A stretch of DNA of 64,000 nt, taken from G032773895 sp965248935. Its GTDB lineage: Bacteria > Pseudomonadota > Gammaproteobacteria > Pseudomonadales > Cellvibrionaceae. This document shows, piece by piece, positions 16,569 to 24,537 of the stretch (the stretch's first letter is position 1; each line of letters begins with the position of its first letter). The position numbers and the translations under genes are program-made. The notes under the pieces were generated by a model. That model searched no databases and was not told where the DNA came from. It saw nothing but the letters and a program-made list of their open reading frames with translations. The stretch is from assembly GCA_965248935.1 (NCBI GenBank), contig OZ252214.1, forward strand, positions 2,542,001 to 2,606,000, read 5' to 3'.

Positions 16569-17053
16569 AACCAACATTCAAAGCCTTGAGCGATAATTAC
16601 TATTCATCAAATATAAATTCTACAAAATATGTGGACGGTGAAGATTTATATGCGGAAATAGGATACAAGCAAGCAGATTTGATAAAGCAGAATTCTGGGT
16701 ATGTGAATACATGCGCTACGCGGGTAAGTCTTGCACTACTAAAAACAGGTATATCATTTACTGGCCGCCTCCCCGTTAAAGCAGGACCATATAAAGGAAA
16801 GAAAGTAGAGACGGGGGCAAAGCTTTTAGCAGATCAGCTTATGAGACCGGATGTCTTTGGCCGTCCTGAGTTGTTCAAACCTTCAGAATTTTTATCTAAG
16901 GTAGGAAGTAGAAAAGGCGTTGTTCTTTTCTGGAAAATTACCGGTTACGGCGGCGGCCATATAGACCTAATTGATATCCAGAATAAGGTAGCAGTGTGTA
17001 ATTCTGCTTGTTACTTTCAGAGCAAAGAAATATGGTTCTGGGAATTAAAATAA
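16565..17053 (+). CDS. tae4: Tae4-like peptidoglycan amidase effector
   Basis: 162 residues, the normal size for type VI amidase effector 4, which cleaves the peptide cross-links of Gram-negative peptidoglycan. The NlpC/P60-type dyad is visible: Cys50 in 'VNTCATRVSLAL' and His132 in 'GGGHIDLID'. Two late cysteines (149 and 153, 'CNSACYF') resemble the family's disulfide. No signal peptide, as expected of a T6SS cargo. Translationally coupled to the immunity gene and followed six bases later by an attC. Confidence 0.8.
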   Translation: MKPTFKALSDNYYSSNINSTKYVDGEDLYAEIGYKQADLIKQNSGYVNTCATRVSLALLKTGISFTGRLPVKAGPYKGKKVETGAKLLADQLMRPDVFGRPELFKPSEFLSKVGSRKGVVLFWKITGYGGGHIDLIDIQNKVAVCNSACYFQSKEIWFWELK

Positions 17054-17058
17054 ATTGG

Positions 17059-17164
17059 TTCTAACAAGTTGCTCAAAAAGGACAGCTTTTCCGTCGCTCA
17101 TTTTTGTGGCGAAAAAGCATGCCACAAAAAAATCAACTCCAAATCTGCCTTTTAGCAAAGCGTT
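17059..17164 (+). other. attC site 5 (its R' core is interrupted by the IS1182-like element)
   Basis: R'' TTCTAAC at 17059, palindromic interior (TTTTTGTGGC pairing with GCCACAAAAA), ending GCGTT. The core resumes as CGTTAGC at 18967, after the insertion. Confidence 0.75.
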
Positions 17165-18966
17165 CAGGCTGTAGAAAAATGGATATTCCTGGAGCCACAA
17201 TGGCCTATCCATAGTAAAATGTGCTATCAGCAGTTTATGGGCTTAAAATGGCTAACTTCATCAATACAAATATGAATCAAACAGTTTTTCTGGATATTAA
17301 TTATCTGGATCAACTAGGTACGGATAATTTTGATTTCTATCTGTATTCACTTCTCAATACCGAGAATATCCTTGACGACTTCTTACCTCAATATAGAAAT
17401 AAGCAGGTGGGGCGAAAGGCTTATCCACCTGAGTTGCTATTAAGAATAATTATCTGTGCCTATTACAGAGGAATTACATCAAGTCGAGTTATAGCAGGAC
17501 TTTGTGAGACAGATTTAAAATTTATGGCTCTCGCGGTTGGAACTAAACCGCACTTTACGACAATAGCTAATTTTGTTAGTAGTAATTGTGAGGCGATAAA
17601 ATCACTCTTTCACCGAATTCTGTTGATCTGTGATGAAAGCGGCTTGATCGGAAAGGAACATTTTGCTATTGACGGTTGTAAACTACCGACCGACGCATCG
17701 AAAGAGTGGAGCGGCAAGCATTCTGAATTGGAAAAGAAGTCGAAGAAGATGCGGGAGCGTGCAGAACGCATTGTCAACAAGCATGTGGGCTCAGATTCAA
17801 GTAAAAATGAAAAAAGTAGTCACCATCAAAAGGATATGCAAACAGTTGATACCTTGCTGAAAAACGCGAATAAGATCGATAAGTTTTTGAAGGATAACGA
17901 AAAACGTCTAGGGAACTCAAAAAGTAAGAAAGAGGTACAAAGTAATATAACGGATAATGAATCATGTAAAATGACCACAAGCAAAGGGACAATACAGGGC
18001 ATGACCTGTGTTACTGTTGCAGATGAAAAGAATCAAATAATAATCGATACAAAAGCATTTGGTGTTGGGCAAGAGCAAGTAACACTAAAGCCTATGGTCG
18101 AAAGTATTAAAAAACAATATGATAAAGGTATCTTTGCGAATGGTTGTGTGCTGACGGCAGATACAGGATATTGTAGTGAAGAAAACCTCCGCTATCTGCA
18201 AGAGGAAAAAATATCATCCGTGATTCCAGATAATCAGTTTAGATTAAGAGATCCAATCTACGCTGACTCAGATACATTTAAAAAGCATAAAGAAAAACGC
18301 CAAAAAATCAGAATCGACAATAAGAAAACACGAAAGATATTTACTATAGATCGTTTCTCTGTGGATTTTGAAAATAAGGAATCGGTTTGTCCCAATGGAA
18401 AACAGATGATTTATCTTGGTGATTGTTTTCAAACTTCGAGCGGCCCACATATGCGTTTTCGAGGATATTGAAAAGACTGTCGAGACTGCCCGATACAAAA
18501 GCAGTGCATGAAAAAAGAAGTTAAAATGCAAGGCCGACAAATATCGGTATTAATAGAAAGCAATAGAAAGGTTACCCAGCTAGATAAAATGAAAAAGGTA
18601 ATCGATAGTGAAGACGGCAAACAAATGTATAGTCGTCGCATGCATACAATTGAACCTGTCTTCGGAAATATATGCAGCAATAAGGGATTAAATAAATTAA
18701 GTCTTCGTGGCGAGGATAAAGTCACAGCGCAATGGCAATTATTCTGCATGGTACACAATGTTGAGAAGCTGTGGAAGTATGCAGCTTAGGGTGAAGCTGA
18801 GGCCCAGGCCGCTCTCATTGCTTGCATTGTAGTCGGTGCGAATAAAATACAGTCATTTTGGGTTTGTTTGTACTGGTTGGTGAGAAGTGGGTATATAATG
18901 ATCGGAAAACCAAATTTTGAGGATGGGGGAATGATTATGAGAAATTACTTAATTTTCCTACAGCCT
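17165..18966 (+). mobile_element. IS1182-like insertion sequence in an attC core
   Basis: About 1.8 kb with inverted ends CAGGCTGTAGAAAAAT and ATTTTCCTACAGCCT and CGTT on both sides. It encodes one DDE transposase with an internal stop. The same ends bound three short non-autonomous copies in this window, each also at an attC core. It is the probable parent of that family. Confidence 0.75.
17248..18789 (+). pseudogene. IS1182-family DDE transposase with in-frame UGA
   Basis: 513 codons from the ATG at 17248, interrupted by TGA at 18469-18471. An N-terminal InsH-like domain ('GRKAYPPELLLRIIICAYYRG') is followed by the catalytic domain: Asp in 'FAIDGCKLPTD', Asp in 'VLTADTGYCSEENL' and Glu in 'HTIEPVFGNICSNKG'. 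The stop falls just before a Cys-rich patch ('CRDCPIQKQC') and cuts off the catalytic Glu. The frame is otherwise intact to 18789, so the change is a single recent nonsense mutation, or a readthrough site. Confidence 0.8.
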
Positions 18967-18999
18967 CGTTAGCATTCTAATAAGGAGAAAAATAAGCAC

Positions 19000-19308
19000 A
19001 TGCTATTTGATTGGAACCCTGAAAAAAGGTTAAAAAACTTACAGGAGCGGAATATTGACTTTATCGACGCGGCTTTAGTCTGGGATGATCCAATGCGTCA
19101 AGAAAGAGTAGATAACCGAAAGGATTATGGGGAAACTCGTTATCAAATAATTGGTAAGGTTAATTTCGGTATTCTTTTTGTCGTTTACACGGAAAGAGTT
19201 AACAGAGATGGTCAAGATGTTGCTCGCATAATTTCTGTTTGTAAAGCAAATAAAAGAGACAAAAAGGAGTATGAACTGAGAACTTTCAATTTGAGGAAAA
19301 TAGAATGA
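19000..19308 (+). CDS. brnT: BrnT-family toxin
   Basis: 102 residues, typical for BrnT, a ribonuclease toxin with a RelE-like fold. Family features: 'FDWNPEKRLKNLQERNIDF' at the start, 'DPMRQERVDNRKDYGETRYQIIGKV' in the middle and 'VYTERV....ARIISVCKANKRDKKEY' towards the end. Good AAGGAG upstream. Its stop overlaps the next start by four bases, as usual for brnTA. Confidence 0.85.
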   Translation: MLFDWNPEKRLKNLQERNIDFIDAALVWDDPMRQERVDNRKDYGETRYQIIGKVNFGILFVVYTERVNRDGQDVARIISVCKANKRDKKEYELRTFNLRKIE

Positions 19309-19496
19309 GTGAAGATTTCAAGCAGTATACTATTGAAGAGCTTCGAAAAATGAAAAGTAAAACCGATATAAAGAAGTTCAACGAAACTACAGAAAAGCAA
19401 ATTAATGAGCAGACTATGTCTGATCCAGATCTGCCCAATCTTACTGATAACGAAATGAAAGAATTTGATTTTCCTAAAAAGAGAGAAAAGGAATGA
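19305..19496 (+). CDS. brnA: BrnA-like antitoxin, short
   Basis: 63 residues, highly charged. The segment 'SDPDLPNLTDNEM' resembles the 'DPD.PPLTD' part of BrnA antitoxins. The usual C-terminal ribbon-helix-helix is absent, so this protein may neutralise without repressing its own promoter, or it may be half of a split antitoxin with the next small gene. Confidence 0.55.
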   Translation: MSEDFKQYTIEELRKMKSKTDIKKFNETTEKQINEQTMSDPDLPNLTDNEMKEFDFPKKREKE

Positions 19497-19633
19497 AGAA
19501 CAAGATCGAAAAACCTAAAAGTTTAAATGAGCTAAAAAAAGAGAAAGGTCGAACAAATTGGTCTCGCCTAATTTTAGAAGATAAACAGGAATCTAATAAA
19601 GTAATCCAGCCGACGCAAAAAACGCGCGACTGA
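19493..19633 (+). CDS. Small basic protein overlapping the BrnA-like gene
   Basis: 46 residues, start ATG overlapping the previous stop as ATGA. 'KGRTNWSRLILEDKQ' recalls the 'SDWARVDAMSDED' region at the front of some BrnA proteins. Two overlapping small genes that each resemble a piece of BrnA suggest a split or rearranged antitoxin. The frame is maintained but short; coding is plausible rather than certain. Confidence 0.4.
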   Translation: MKNKIEKPKSLNELKKEKGRTNWSRLILEDKQESNKVIQPTQKTRD

Positions 19634-19682
19634 TTACGACGTTAACTCTAATAGAGAGTCCTTCGGAGTTTCCAAGGACGCT

Positions 19683-20111
19683 ATGATAGATTCGAAATTC
19701 AATATCTGTTTTGGTAATGGTGATACCAAAACAGATAAAATTACTTCACTAATAGGTAAAGAACGCAGTATGAGTAAAGATCCAGAAAAATGGTTTGATG
19801 TTGCTAGAAGCGTCGGTCTCGATTCTTCAGAAGATGATTCTATGATTCAAAATAAAATCACCTCGATAAGAGACTACGTTAACAAAGTTAAGACTCGCTG
19901 TACCTACAATACGGCAGCTGAAGCGCTAGGTATTAAACCGGCTAAGTTTAAAAAATTACTAGGTGATCGTAAATCGGAAAATTCATGGTTCGTAAACACA
20001 GGTGCTGGAGAACCAGTGGGATACGCTGACAACGAAAAACACCCTGATCTTTATCGAACAACACGAATTATTACATCCGCAGAGGTTTTAACTAGAAATC
20101 TTGATTTGTGA
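19683..20111 (+). CDS. Cassette-encoded hypothetical protein
   Basis: 142 residues from the ATG at 19683 (AAGGA six bases upstream); an in-frame ATG at 19770 would give about 113. 'TAAEALGIKPAKFKKLLGD' near residue 90 looks like a helix-turn-helix, so DNA binding is possible. The rest is not recognised. It is followed at once by an attC. No clear attC separates it from the BrnT group, so they may share one cassette. Confidence 0.5.
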   Translation: MIDSKFNICFGNGDTKTDKITSLIGKERSMSKDPEKWFDVARSVGLDSSEDDSMIQNKITSIRDYVNKVKTRCTYNTAAEALGIKPAKFKKLLGDRKSENSWFVNTGAGEPVGYADNEKHPDLYRTTRIITSAEVLTRNLDL

Positions 20112-20115
20112 AAAT

Positions 20116-20229
20116 AGTCAACAAATGCAGCCATAGGAAAATAGGTACTGCACTTCGCGTTGTGAATTTGCTGCGCAAATTTTATCACAACGCTACGCTC
20201 CATACCTATTTCCTATGCTACAAGCGTTA
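20116..20229 (+). other. attC site 6, R' core abutting a group II intron
   Basis: R''-type AGTCAAC at 20116; palindrome CATAGGAAAATAGGT against ACCTATTTCCTATG, with GCACTTCGCGTTGTGA against TCACAACGC inside; ends GCGTTA at 20229. The next base starts GTGCGAC, the 5' end of the intron. Confidence 0.75.
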
Positions 20230-21371
20230 GTGCGACAAGAAAGCTTGTTGCATCTTGCCGGGTGAGAAACCCTGTCGGGGAAGGTCTAGCCAACCACCCG
20301 TATCGAGTCTTGCGCGTTGCGCGGAGATTGTGGATTGCGAATACTTTCCAGTAAAAAAAACGGAATGATTTTTTTTACAAATAATCGAACAACCAACGTG
20401 AAGCGTAGACAGAGAATTATATAGGCCATAGGGAGTGCCGTACTCCTGAAGTGTTGTTATCGCTCCGAAAATAGCGAATTCTAATTGACGAGGCTTGTAA
20501 CGCCGTCGAAGTCCAAGCAAAGCAATCGTCAAGGCAAGATTGTGGAGAGCTAGCGGAGTTATCAAACCGTGGCATGTATAAAGAGATGCAACAGGAACTT
20601 GTGACGACTGCAGGACGCAGGAGGTAGAGCGACGCAGGAAGCCAAAGCCGAGATCCAAAGAAGCTCCCAAAGGAACTGGGTAGGGAAGCTAAGTAAAACA
20701 CGAAGCAAACGAAAGCGCTTTGGAAGTCGGATCAGCTCATAGTAGTTCTGAGAGCGGGAAAGCCGTTCACATGGCAAAGGAGCTGCCATCGAGGTTAAAG
20801 CAATTCAACCTGGATGTAGCGCCAGAAAAGACCTCGTTGAAACGCTTCAGCCGATTTCACCCAAGCCAAATTCGACATGTGGAATTTCTAGGGTTTATGT
20901 TCTATTGGGATATAGACTTCAAGGGCGAACCTCGCCTGCGAAGGAAAACATCCCGCAAGAAACACAAAACGACCCTTAAAATGTTTTATGATTGGATAAA
21001 AGAAAATCGTCACAAGCGACTAGATCATTTTATGCCGATGTTAAAACGTAAAATGGACGGCCTTCGAAACTACTTTGCTTTGCCAGATAACAGCTTGAGT
21101 ATAATGCGAATAAATGATCATCATGCATACGCTTTACAAGTGGTTAAACAGGCGAAGTCAGCGGAGAAGTTTTAACTGGCATGGGCTGAAAGAAATGTTA
21201 AGATATTTTCAGATTGAACCAATGAGGGTACGTAAACGAAGTATACCTGTAGATTGGTATTGAGGGTCTGTGTTTTACACGGGCAATGTATTATTGAAGA
21301 GCCGGATGCGGTAATTCCGCACGTCCGGATCTGTATGGGGGCGTCTGGGTAACTGGGCGTTCTACCATGAC
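20230..21371 (+). mobile_element. Group II intron, degenerate, inserted at an attC core
   Basis: The 5' end GTGCGACAAGAAAGC and the GTCGGGGAAGGTC-type domain I sequence are characteristic. Domain V is readable at about 21299-21333 (GAGCCGGATGCGG ... CCGCACGTCCGGATC), followed by a domain VI-like hairpin and a 3' end near 21371. Most of the reverse transcriptase gene is missing. The 3' boundary is approximate. The ribozyme may still splice if supplied with a maturase. Confidence 0.7.
20771..21175 (+). pseudogene. Group II intron reverse transcriptase/maturase with internal deletion
   Basis: About 134 codons. The start (ATG at 20771, 'MAKELPSR') runs straight into the RT C-terminal part 'LDVAPEKTSL', 'VEFLGFMFYW' and the maturase helices ('MLKRKMDGLRNYF'). 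The polymerase domain with its YADD box is gone. Full-length proteins have over 400 residues. It cannot be catalytic as an RT. Confidence 0.75.
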
Positions 21372-21379
21372 TGCGTCAA

Positions 21380-21640
21380 ATGAAGTTTATTGGGAAACCC
21401 AAATATAGGAGAAAAGTTGATAAAAATGATGTCGGAAAGAGGCTGCAAAGCCTGTTGGATGAACAACACCCACTTGAGGAAGATATTGGTATATTTGATG
21501 AAAAAGGTGAACTTTCGGGGGTTGTGATCACAAAAGAAGCGTATGGTTTCTTTCTAAGAAAAGTAGAAGAGGAAGAGGATCGGATTGATAACGAAACTGT
21601 TGAAGAATTCTATAAGTCAGGAGAAAAAGATGAAAAATGA
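21380..21640 (+). CDS. Putative antitoxin-like protein
   Basis: 86 residues. The part 'DIGIFDEKGELSGVVITKEAYGFFLRKVEEEEDRID' resembles the C-terminal half of Phd/YefM-like antitoxins. It lies directly after the group II intron's 3' exon, so the intron sits between this cassette and the preceding attC. A RelE-like toxin, now frameshifted, follows two genes later. Antitoxin role is inferred from this arrangement. Confidence 0.5.
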   Translation: MKFIGKPKYRRKVDKNDVGKRLQSLLDEQHPLEEDIGIFDEKGELSGVVITKEAYGFFLRKVEEEEDRIDNETVEEFYKSGEKDEK

Positions 21641-21782
21641 ACCAGTAGAAGATTTCAAAGACCTGCGAGAAATCAAGAAGCAAAAACAGGAGCAGAAGGA
21701 CTCAAAAGACGAAATGTCTGACTGGGAATTTGGAAAGGGAGTCAAAGAAAAAGAAGTGAAGAAACGTGGCGTACGAGGTTGA
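21630..21782 (+). CDS. Small charged protein between antitoxin-like gene and relE remnant
   Basis: 50 residues from the ATG at 21630, preceded by GGAGAAAA. Almost entirely Lys, Glu, Asp and Gln, probably helical. It overlaps the antitoxin-like gene in front and the RelE frame behind. It may be a second antitoxin component. Not a recognised family. Confidence 0.4.
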   Translation: MKNEPVEDFKDLREIKKQKQEQKDSKDEMSDWEFGKGVKEKEVKKRGVRG

Positions 21783-22022
21783 ATTTAGCAAAAAAGCAAC
21801 AAAAGCTTATAAAAACTACCAGGAGATGTTTAGTTTAGGATCGACCAAAAAATTAATTATTTAAGAAATACACCTCGTGGGCATGATACTAAAAAACTTG
21901 TTGGCCATGAAAACGCGTATCGTACTAGGGTTGGCAACTATAGAATAGTGTATGAAATTGAAGATGAAAAACTTTTGGTTTGGATACTGGATGTTGGGCC
22001 AAGAGGTTCCATTTACCAATGA
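21766..22022 (+). pseudogene. relE: RelE/ParE-type toxin, frameshifted
   Basis: The first frame (GTG at 21766) reads 'VEFSKKATKAYKNYQEMF' and stops at 21862-21864. In a second frame the family pattern continues: 'NTPRGHDTKKLVGHENAYRTRVGNYRIVYEI' region then 'LLVWILDVGPRGSIYQ'. Together they make a RelE-like mRNA-interferase fold of about 85 residues broken by one frameshift near 21860. Toxin loss with the antitoxin-like gene kept is the usual harmless decay route. Confidence 0.7.
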
Positions 22023-22024
22023 GC

Positions 22025-22099
22025 GCATAACAAGGCGCCTAAGCAAGGACAAATACTCCGTGGCTTCGCCACTGCATATTTGCCGCTTAGCTTGGCGTT
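22025..22099 (+). other. attC site 7 (interrupted at R' by MITE copy 2)
   Basis: GCATAAC at 22025 right after the relE remnant; GGCGCCTAAGCAAGGACAAATA pairs with TATTTGCCGCTTAGCTTGGCG around a GGCTTCGCC loop; ends GCGTT. The core resumes as CGTTAG at 22264. Confidence 0.75.
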
Positions 22100-22263
22100 C
22101 AGGCTGTAGAAAAATTAAAAATGAAAAAATTAATTATACACAGAGCGACTTCAAATGAAATTTGAAGTCATTAGAGGCTCAGAGTTAAAAAATGAACCTA
22201 TTTAGAGTCCGAAAATCAATCAATTTTAGGCGTGTAAAAATAAATTTAATTTTTCTACAGCTT
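22100..22263. mobile_element. MITE copy 2, IS1182-like ends, in attC core
   Basis: 164 bp, CAGGCTGTAGAAAAATT to AATTTTTCTACAGCTT, CGTT on both sides. Nearly identical to copy 3 at 27977 and closely similar to copy 1. No gene inside. Confidence 0.75.
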
Positions 22264-22292
22264 CGTTAGTTTTTAATAAGAATGGAGTTTTT

Positions 22293-22433
22293 ATGATTGA
22301 TTGTAGTTTTGAATTAAACAATATCAATGATTTGGCTGATTATCAAGTAGTACGCTTCTTATTAAAAGGCACGAAAACGGTGAAAGTTCCTGAGACTGGT
22401 TTAGAGTGCTATGGAAAAGTGAAGGTATGGTAG
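22293..22433 (+). CDS. Short cassette ORF
   Basis: 46 residues, ATG at 22293 with GGAG eight bases upstream. Reads as a soluble fragment ('FELNNINDLADYQVVRFLLKG') and stops abruptly. Probably the truncated front of a larger immunity or toxin gene. Not recognised. Confidence 0.35.
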   Translation: MIDCSFELNNINDLADYQVVRFLLKGTKTVKVPETGLECYGKVKVW

Positions 22434-22438
22434 AACTC

Positions 22439-22714
22439 ATGTTGAAACAAAAATACCTCGTTATTATCTGGATGATATGCGGAACTATTACATTAGCTTT
22501 CATTTTGGGGAATTATCATTATTATTTGAGTTTTTCTTACTCCGATTTTATTGTTAAATGGTCAATGAAAATTTATAATCCTGTAAATCAGGAAGAGGTG
22601 GCTGATTTAAAAACGATTATAAATTTTATCGTTTCTTTCATGGTAGTATCTTCTCTTGCATTAATTTTTCTACAGCCTCGTTATTTCTCATCACCATTTC
22701 AACCAATGGAGTAA
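22439..22714 (+). CDS. Small two-helix membrane protein with MITE-derived C-terminus
   Basis: 91 residues from the ATG at 22439. Two membrane helices, residues 7-26 and about 62-78. The last 15 codons are read through a leftover right end of the MITE (ATTTTTCTACAGCCT), giving 'FLQPRYFSSPFQPME'. The original C-terminus has been replaced. It precedes a membrane-active toxin gene and may be an old immunity protein remnant. Confidence 0.4.
   Translation: MLKQKYLVIIWMICGTITLAFILGNYHYYLSFSYSDFIVKWSMKIYNPVNQEEVADLKTIINFIVSFMVVSSLALIFLQPRYFSSPFQPME
22660..22678. repeat. Solo right end of the IS1182-like/MITE family
   Basis: TTAATTTTTCTACAGCCT followed by CGTTATT matches the right terminus of the three MITEs, with the same CGTT junction. 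No left end lies within 300 bp upstream other than copy 2, so the intervening part was deleted or recombined. Confidence 0.6.
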
Positions 22715-22720
22715 AGCAAA

Positions 22721-23593
22721 ATGCTTACAGAGAAGGAAAAGAAAGAGCTACAGCAAAAAATACAGATGAATACTCATGAAGTCTATGTAGTTTCATTTGA
22801 TGAAATGGATACCATTATCAAATCTTCACCCAAGGGAAAAAAGGCGAGCGTTCAAGCCGCTTGGCAGAAAATTAAAGGAAAGGTGGGGGTGGGCGCGAAC
22901 TACTATGCTTCCGCTGATGATGCTGTGACCATGGCTAAACTGATTGGTGACTTGGGGGGAATAGGTGCGAGGGCATACATTAAGAGTTATGGTGGCAAAC
23001 CTCATATCATTCTAAAAGGTCACGCAGGGTTAAGAACTGTACTCACTGGCACCAAGTACGGGATTAAGAACCCTAAAGTGATTTCAATGGGGCTGGGAAA
23101 GTCTGGAGCAGTAGCGGCAGCCAAGCAAGGTGGAATTCTCACTGTCATTCTCCTTTCTGCATACAGAGTTGCTGATTACTTTTTAACTGACCAAGCTACG
23201 CTAAGCCAATTAATAGGGACATTGGCAACCGATGTCGTAAAAGTAGGTATTGCAACTGGTGCCTCAATTTTAGCCGCTACCGCATTCGGCGCATTAACAT
23301 TTGCTATCGGACCAATTATAGCGGTAGTGGCTGTTGGCGTGGGAGTGTCTATGCTTCTTGAATACGCAGATAACCGTTTGGGAATTACCAATCGAGTCAT
23401 CGTTGGCCTGGATGAGTTGGGTGACAATGCAGAGAGTTATATAGCTCAGAAAAAAAGACAGGCATTGAACGCTACCGGGAAAGCAGTTGACGAGGTCATC
23501 GATTATGCATTGGAATCGGCGCGAGCAATTGCAGTCACTTGGGTTAGGAAGACTCTACGTGAATACCTATCTCCTTTTCCAAGAGCCAAATAA
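22721..23593 (+). CDS. Glycine-zipper membrane-acting toxin (T6SS-type effector)
   Basis: 290 residues, good ribosome binding site (GGAGTAAAG). The first 130 are soluble with 'KSYGGKPHIILKGHAGLRTVLTG' style sequence seen in a family of secreted effectors. Residues about 140-225 are hydrophobic and Gly/Ala-rich ('GASILAATAFGALTFAIGP'), likely two or three membrane helices, then an amphipathic tail. The layout matches pore-forming or inner-membrane-disrupting T6SS effectors. A membrane protein follows after three bases, a likely immunity partner. Confidence 0.6.
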   Translation: MLTEKEKKELQQKIQMNTHEVYVVSFDEMDTIIKSSPKGKKASVQAAWQKIKGKVGVGANYYASADDAVTMAKLIGDLGGIGARAYIKSYGGKPHIILKGHAGLRTVLTGTKYGIKNPKVISMGLGKSGAVAAAKQGGILTVILLSAYRVADYFLTDQATLSQLIGTLATDVVKVGIATGASILAATAFGALTFAIGPIIAVVAVGVGVSMLLEYADNRLGITNRVIVGLDELGDNAESYIAQKKRQALNATGKAVDEVIDYALESARAIAVTWVRKTLREYLSPFPRAK

Positions 23594-23595
23594 AA

Positions 23596-24048
23596 ATGGA
23601 AACACGAGATCCCCCTTCATTACTTAATCGAGCAATCACCCCCCCTTTAACTTTGTTATGTGGGACATCTGCTTCTGTATGGTTCTTTTATAGGGTTATT
23701 TTTCTTCTCCAGAACATATCAGCGCCAATAATTTTTTTTGATAAAGGCTCGTACTACATGCTTGGTGTAGGAGTTAGCTTGTTGTCTCTCGGTTTTGTTG
23801 CCATCGTAGAGTTTTGGGGTGGAAAACCCATAACGAGTAAACAAAATATTATATTTTCAAGGTTAGCAATATCTGGAGTGGTGTTTTTGTTTGTGATTCC
23901 TCATATTGCGCATTTTACTGTTGATAAGTATTTGAAGAAACATAATTACACCGTTTGCGAGGAAGCCTCACATCAATGGCTGTTTGTTCGAAATATTATA
24001 TATATTCAGCCGTCTATTGAGTGCAGTGTAGACCTTAAAAAGAAATAA
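23596..24048 (+). CDS. Putative immunity membrane protein
   Basis: 150 residues with about three hydrophobic segments (near 16-37, 50-72, 88-106) and a polar C-terminal tail containing two cysteines. It starts three bases after the toxin stop. Membrane immunity proteins are the rule for membrane-targeted effectors. No family recognised. Confidence 0.5.
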   Translation: METRDPPSLLNRAITPPLTLLCGTSASVWFFYRVIFLLQNISAPIIFFDKGSYYMLGVGVSLLSLGFVAIVEFWGGKPITSKQNIIFSRLAISGVVFLFVIPHIAHFTVDKYLKKHNYTVCEEASHQWLFVRNIIYIQPSIECSVDLKKK

Positions 24049-24537
24049 CACCTATATGACCGGGTTAGTCAAAGAACAATAGCTCACCAAAACCGGGGTT
24101 TTATAGCCCCAATCCTTATAAAGATCTATTCCGATGTATCTCCACTAGCGATAATTTCATGTTTTGGGCTTGATGACTGTACCAAACACCTATTGAGAGT
24201 CTGTCCCCGTATTTCCTCAACGATTTTATTGGTTGAAAAAGCGCGGATACCTTGGCCGCGCCAAGGTGCTACTAGAAATTTATCGGTTACCCTTGGTTCT
24301 GGCGCTTCAAAAAATCGGGCTCGCATCGTGCGTCCAGTTATAGCTCACTCAGGCAAGGGGCAGCCACACATCAAAATAGGGTGAAGAGTATGCTCTATCT
24401 AATCAAAGCGAGGAGGTTAGCAATTTTTCATCATGCAATGAATAAGGTTTAAAACCTAATCAGATAACATTGCTTTCGATCTTTATGCGTATCACCACCA
24501 GTTATACCTGCTAGCTTAAGCATACTCTTCAAACTCG
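24049..24537 (-). ncRNA. Non-coding end of the IS110/IS1111 element; candidate bridge-RNA region
   Basis: 490 bp without a convincing gene, downstream of the transposase on its own strand. Structured segments are visible, for example CCTTGGCCGCGCCAAGG (24251-24267) and CCGGGG-type repeats near 24094. IS1111-type members keep a long non-coding region after the transposase that encodes the bridge RNA guiding target choice. A 63-codon open frame here lacks family likeness. I infer the RNA from position only. Confidence 0.35.

Noticed and set aside
20227..20789. Minus-strand ORFs across the group II intron
   Set aside because: They cover the ribozyme domains and show no protein family pattern.
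24193..24384. Small gene inside the IS1111 non-coding end
   Set aside because: Open on both strands without family likeness; more probably structured RNA or spacer.
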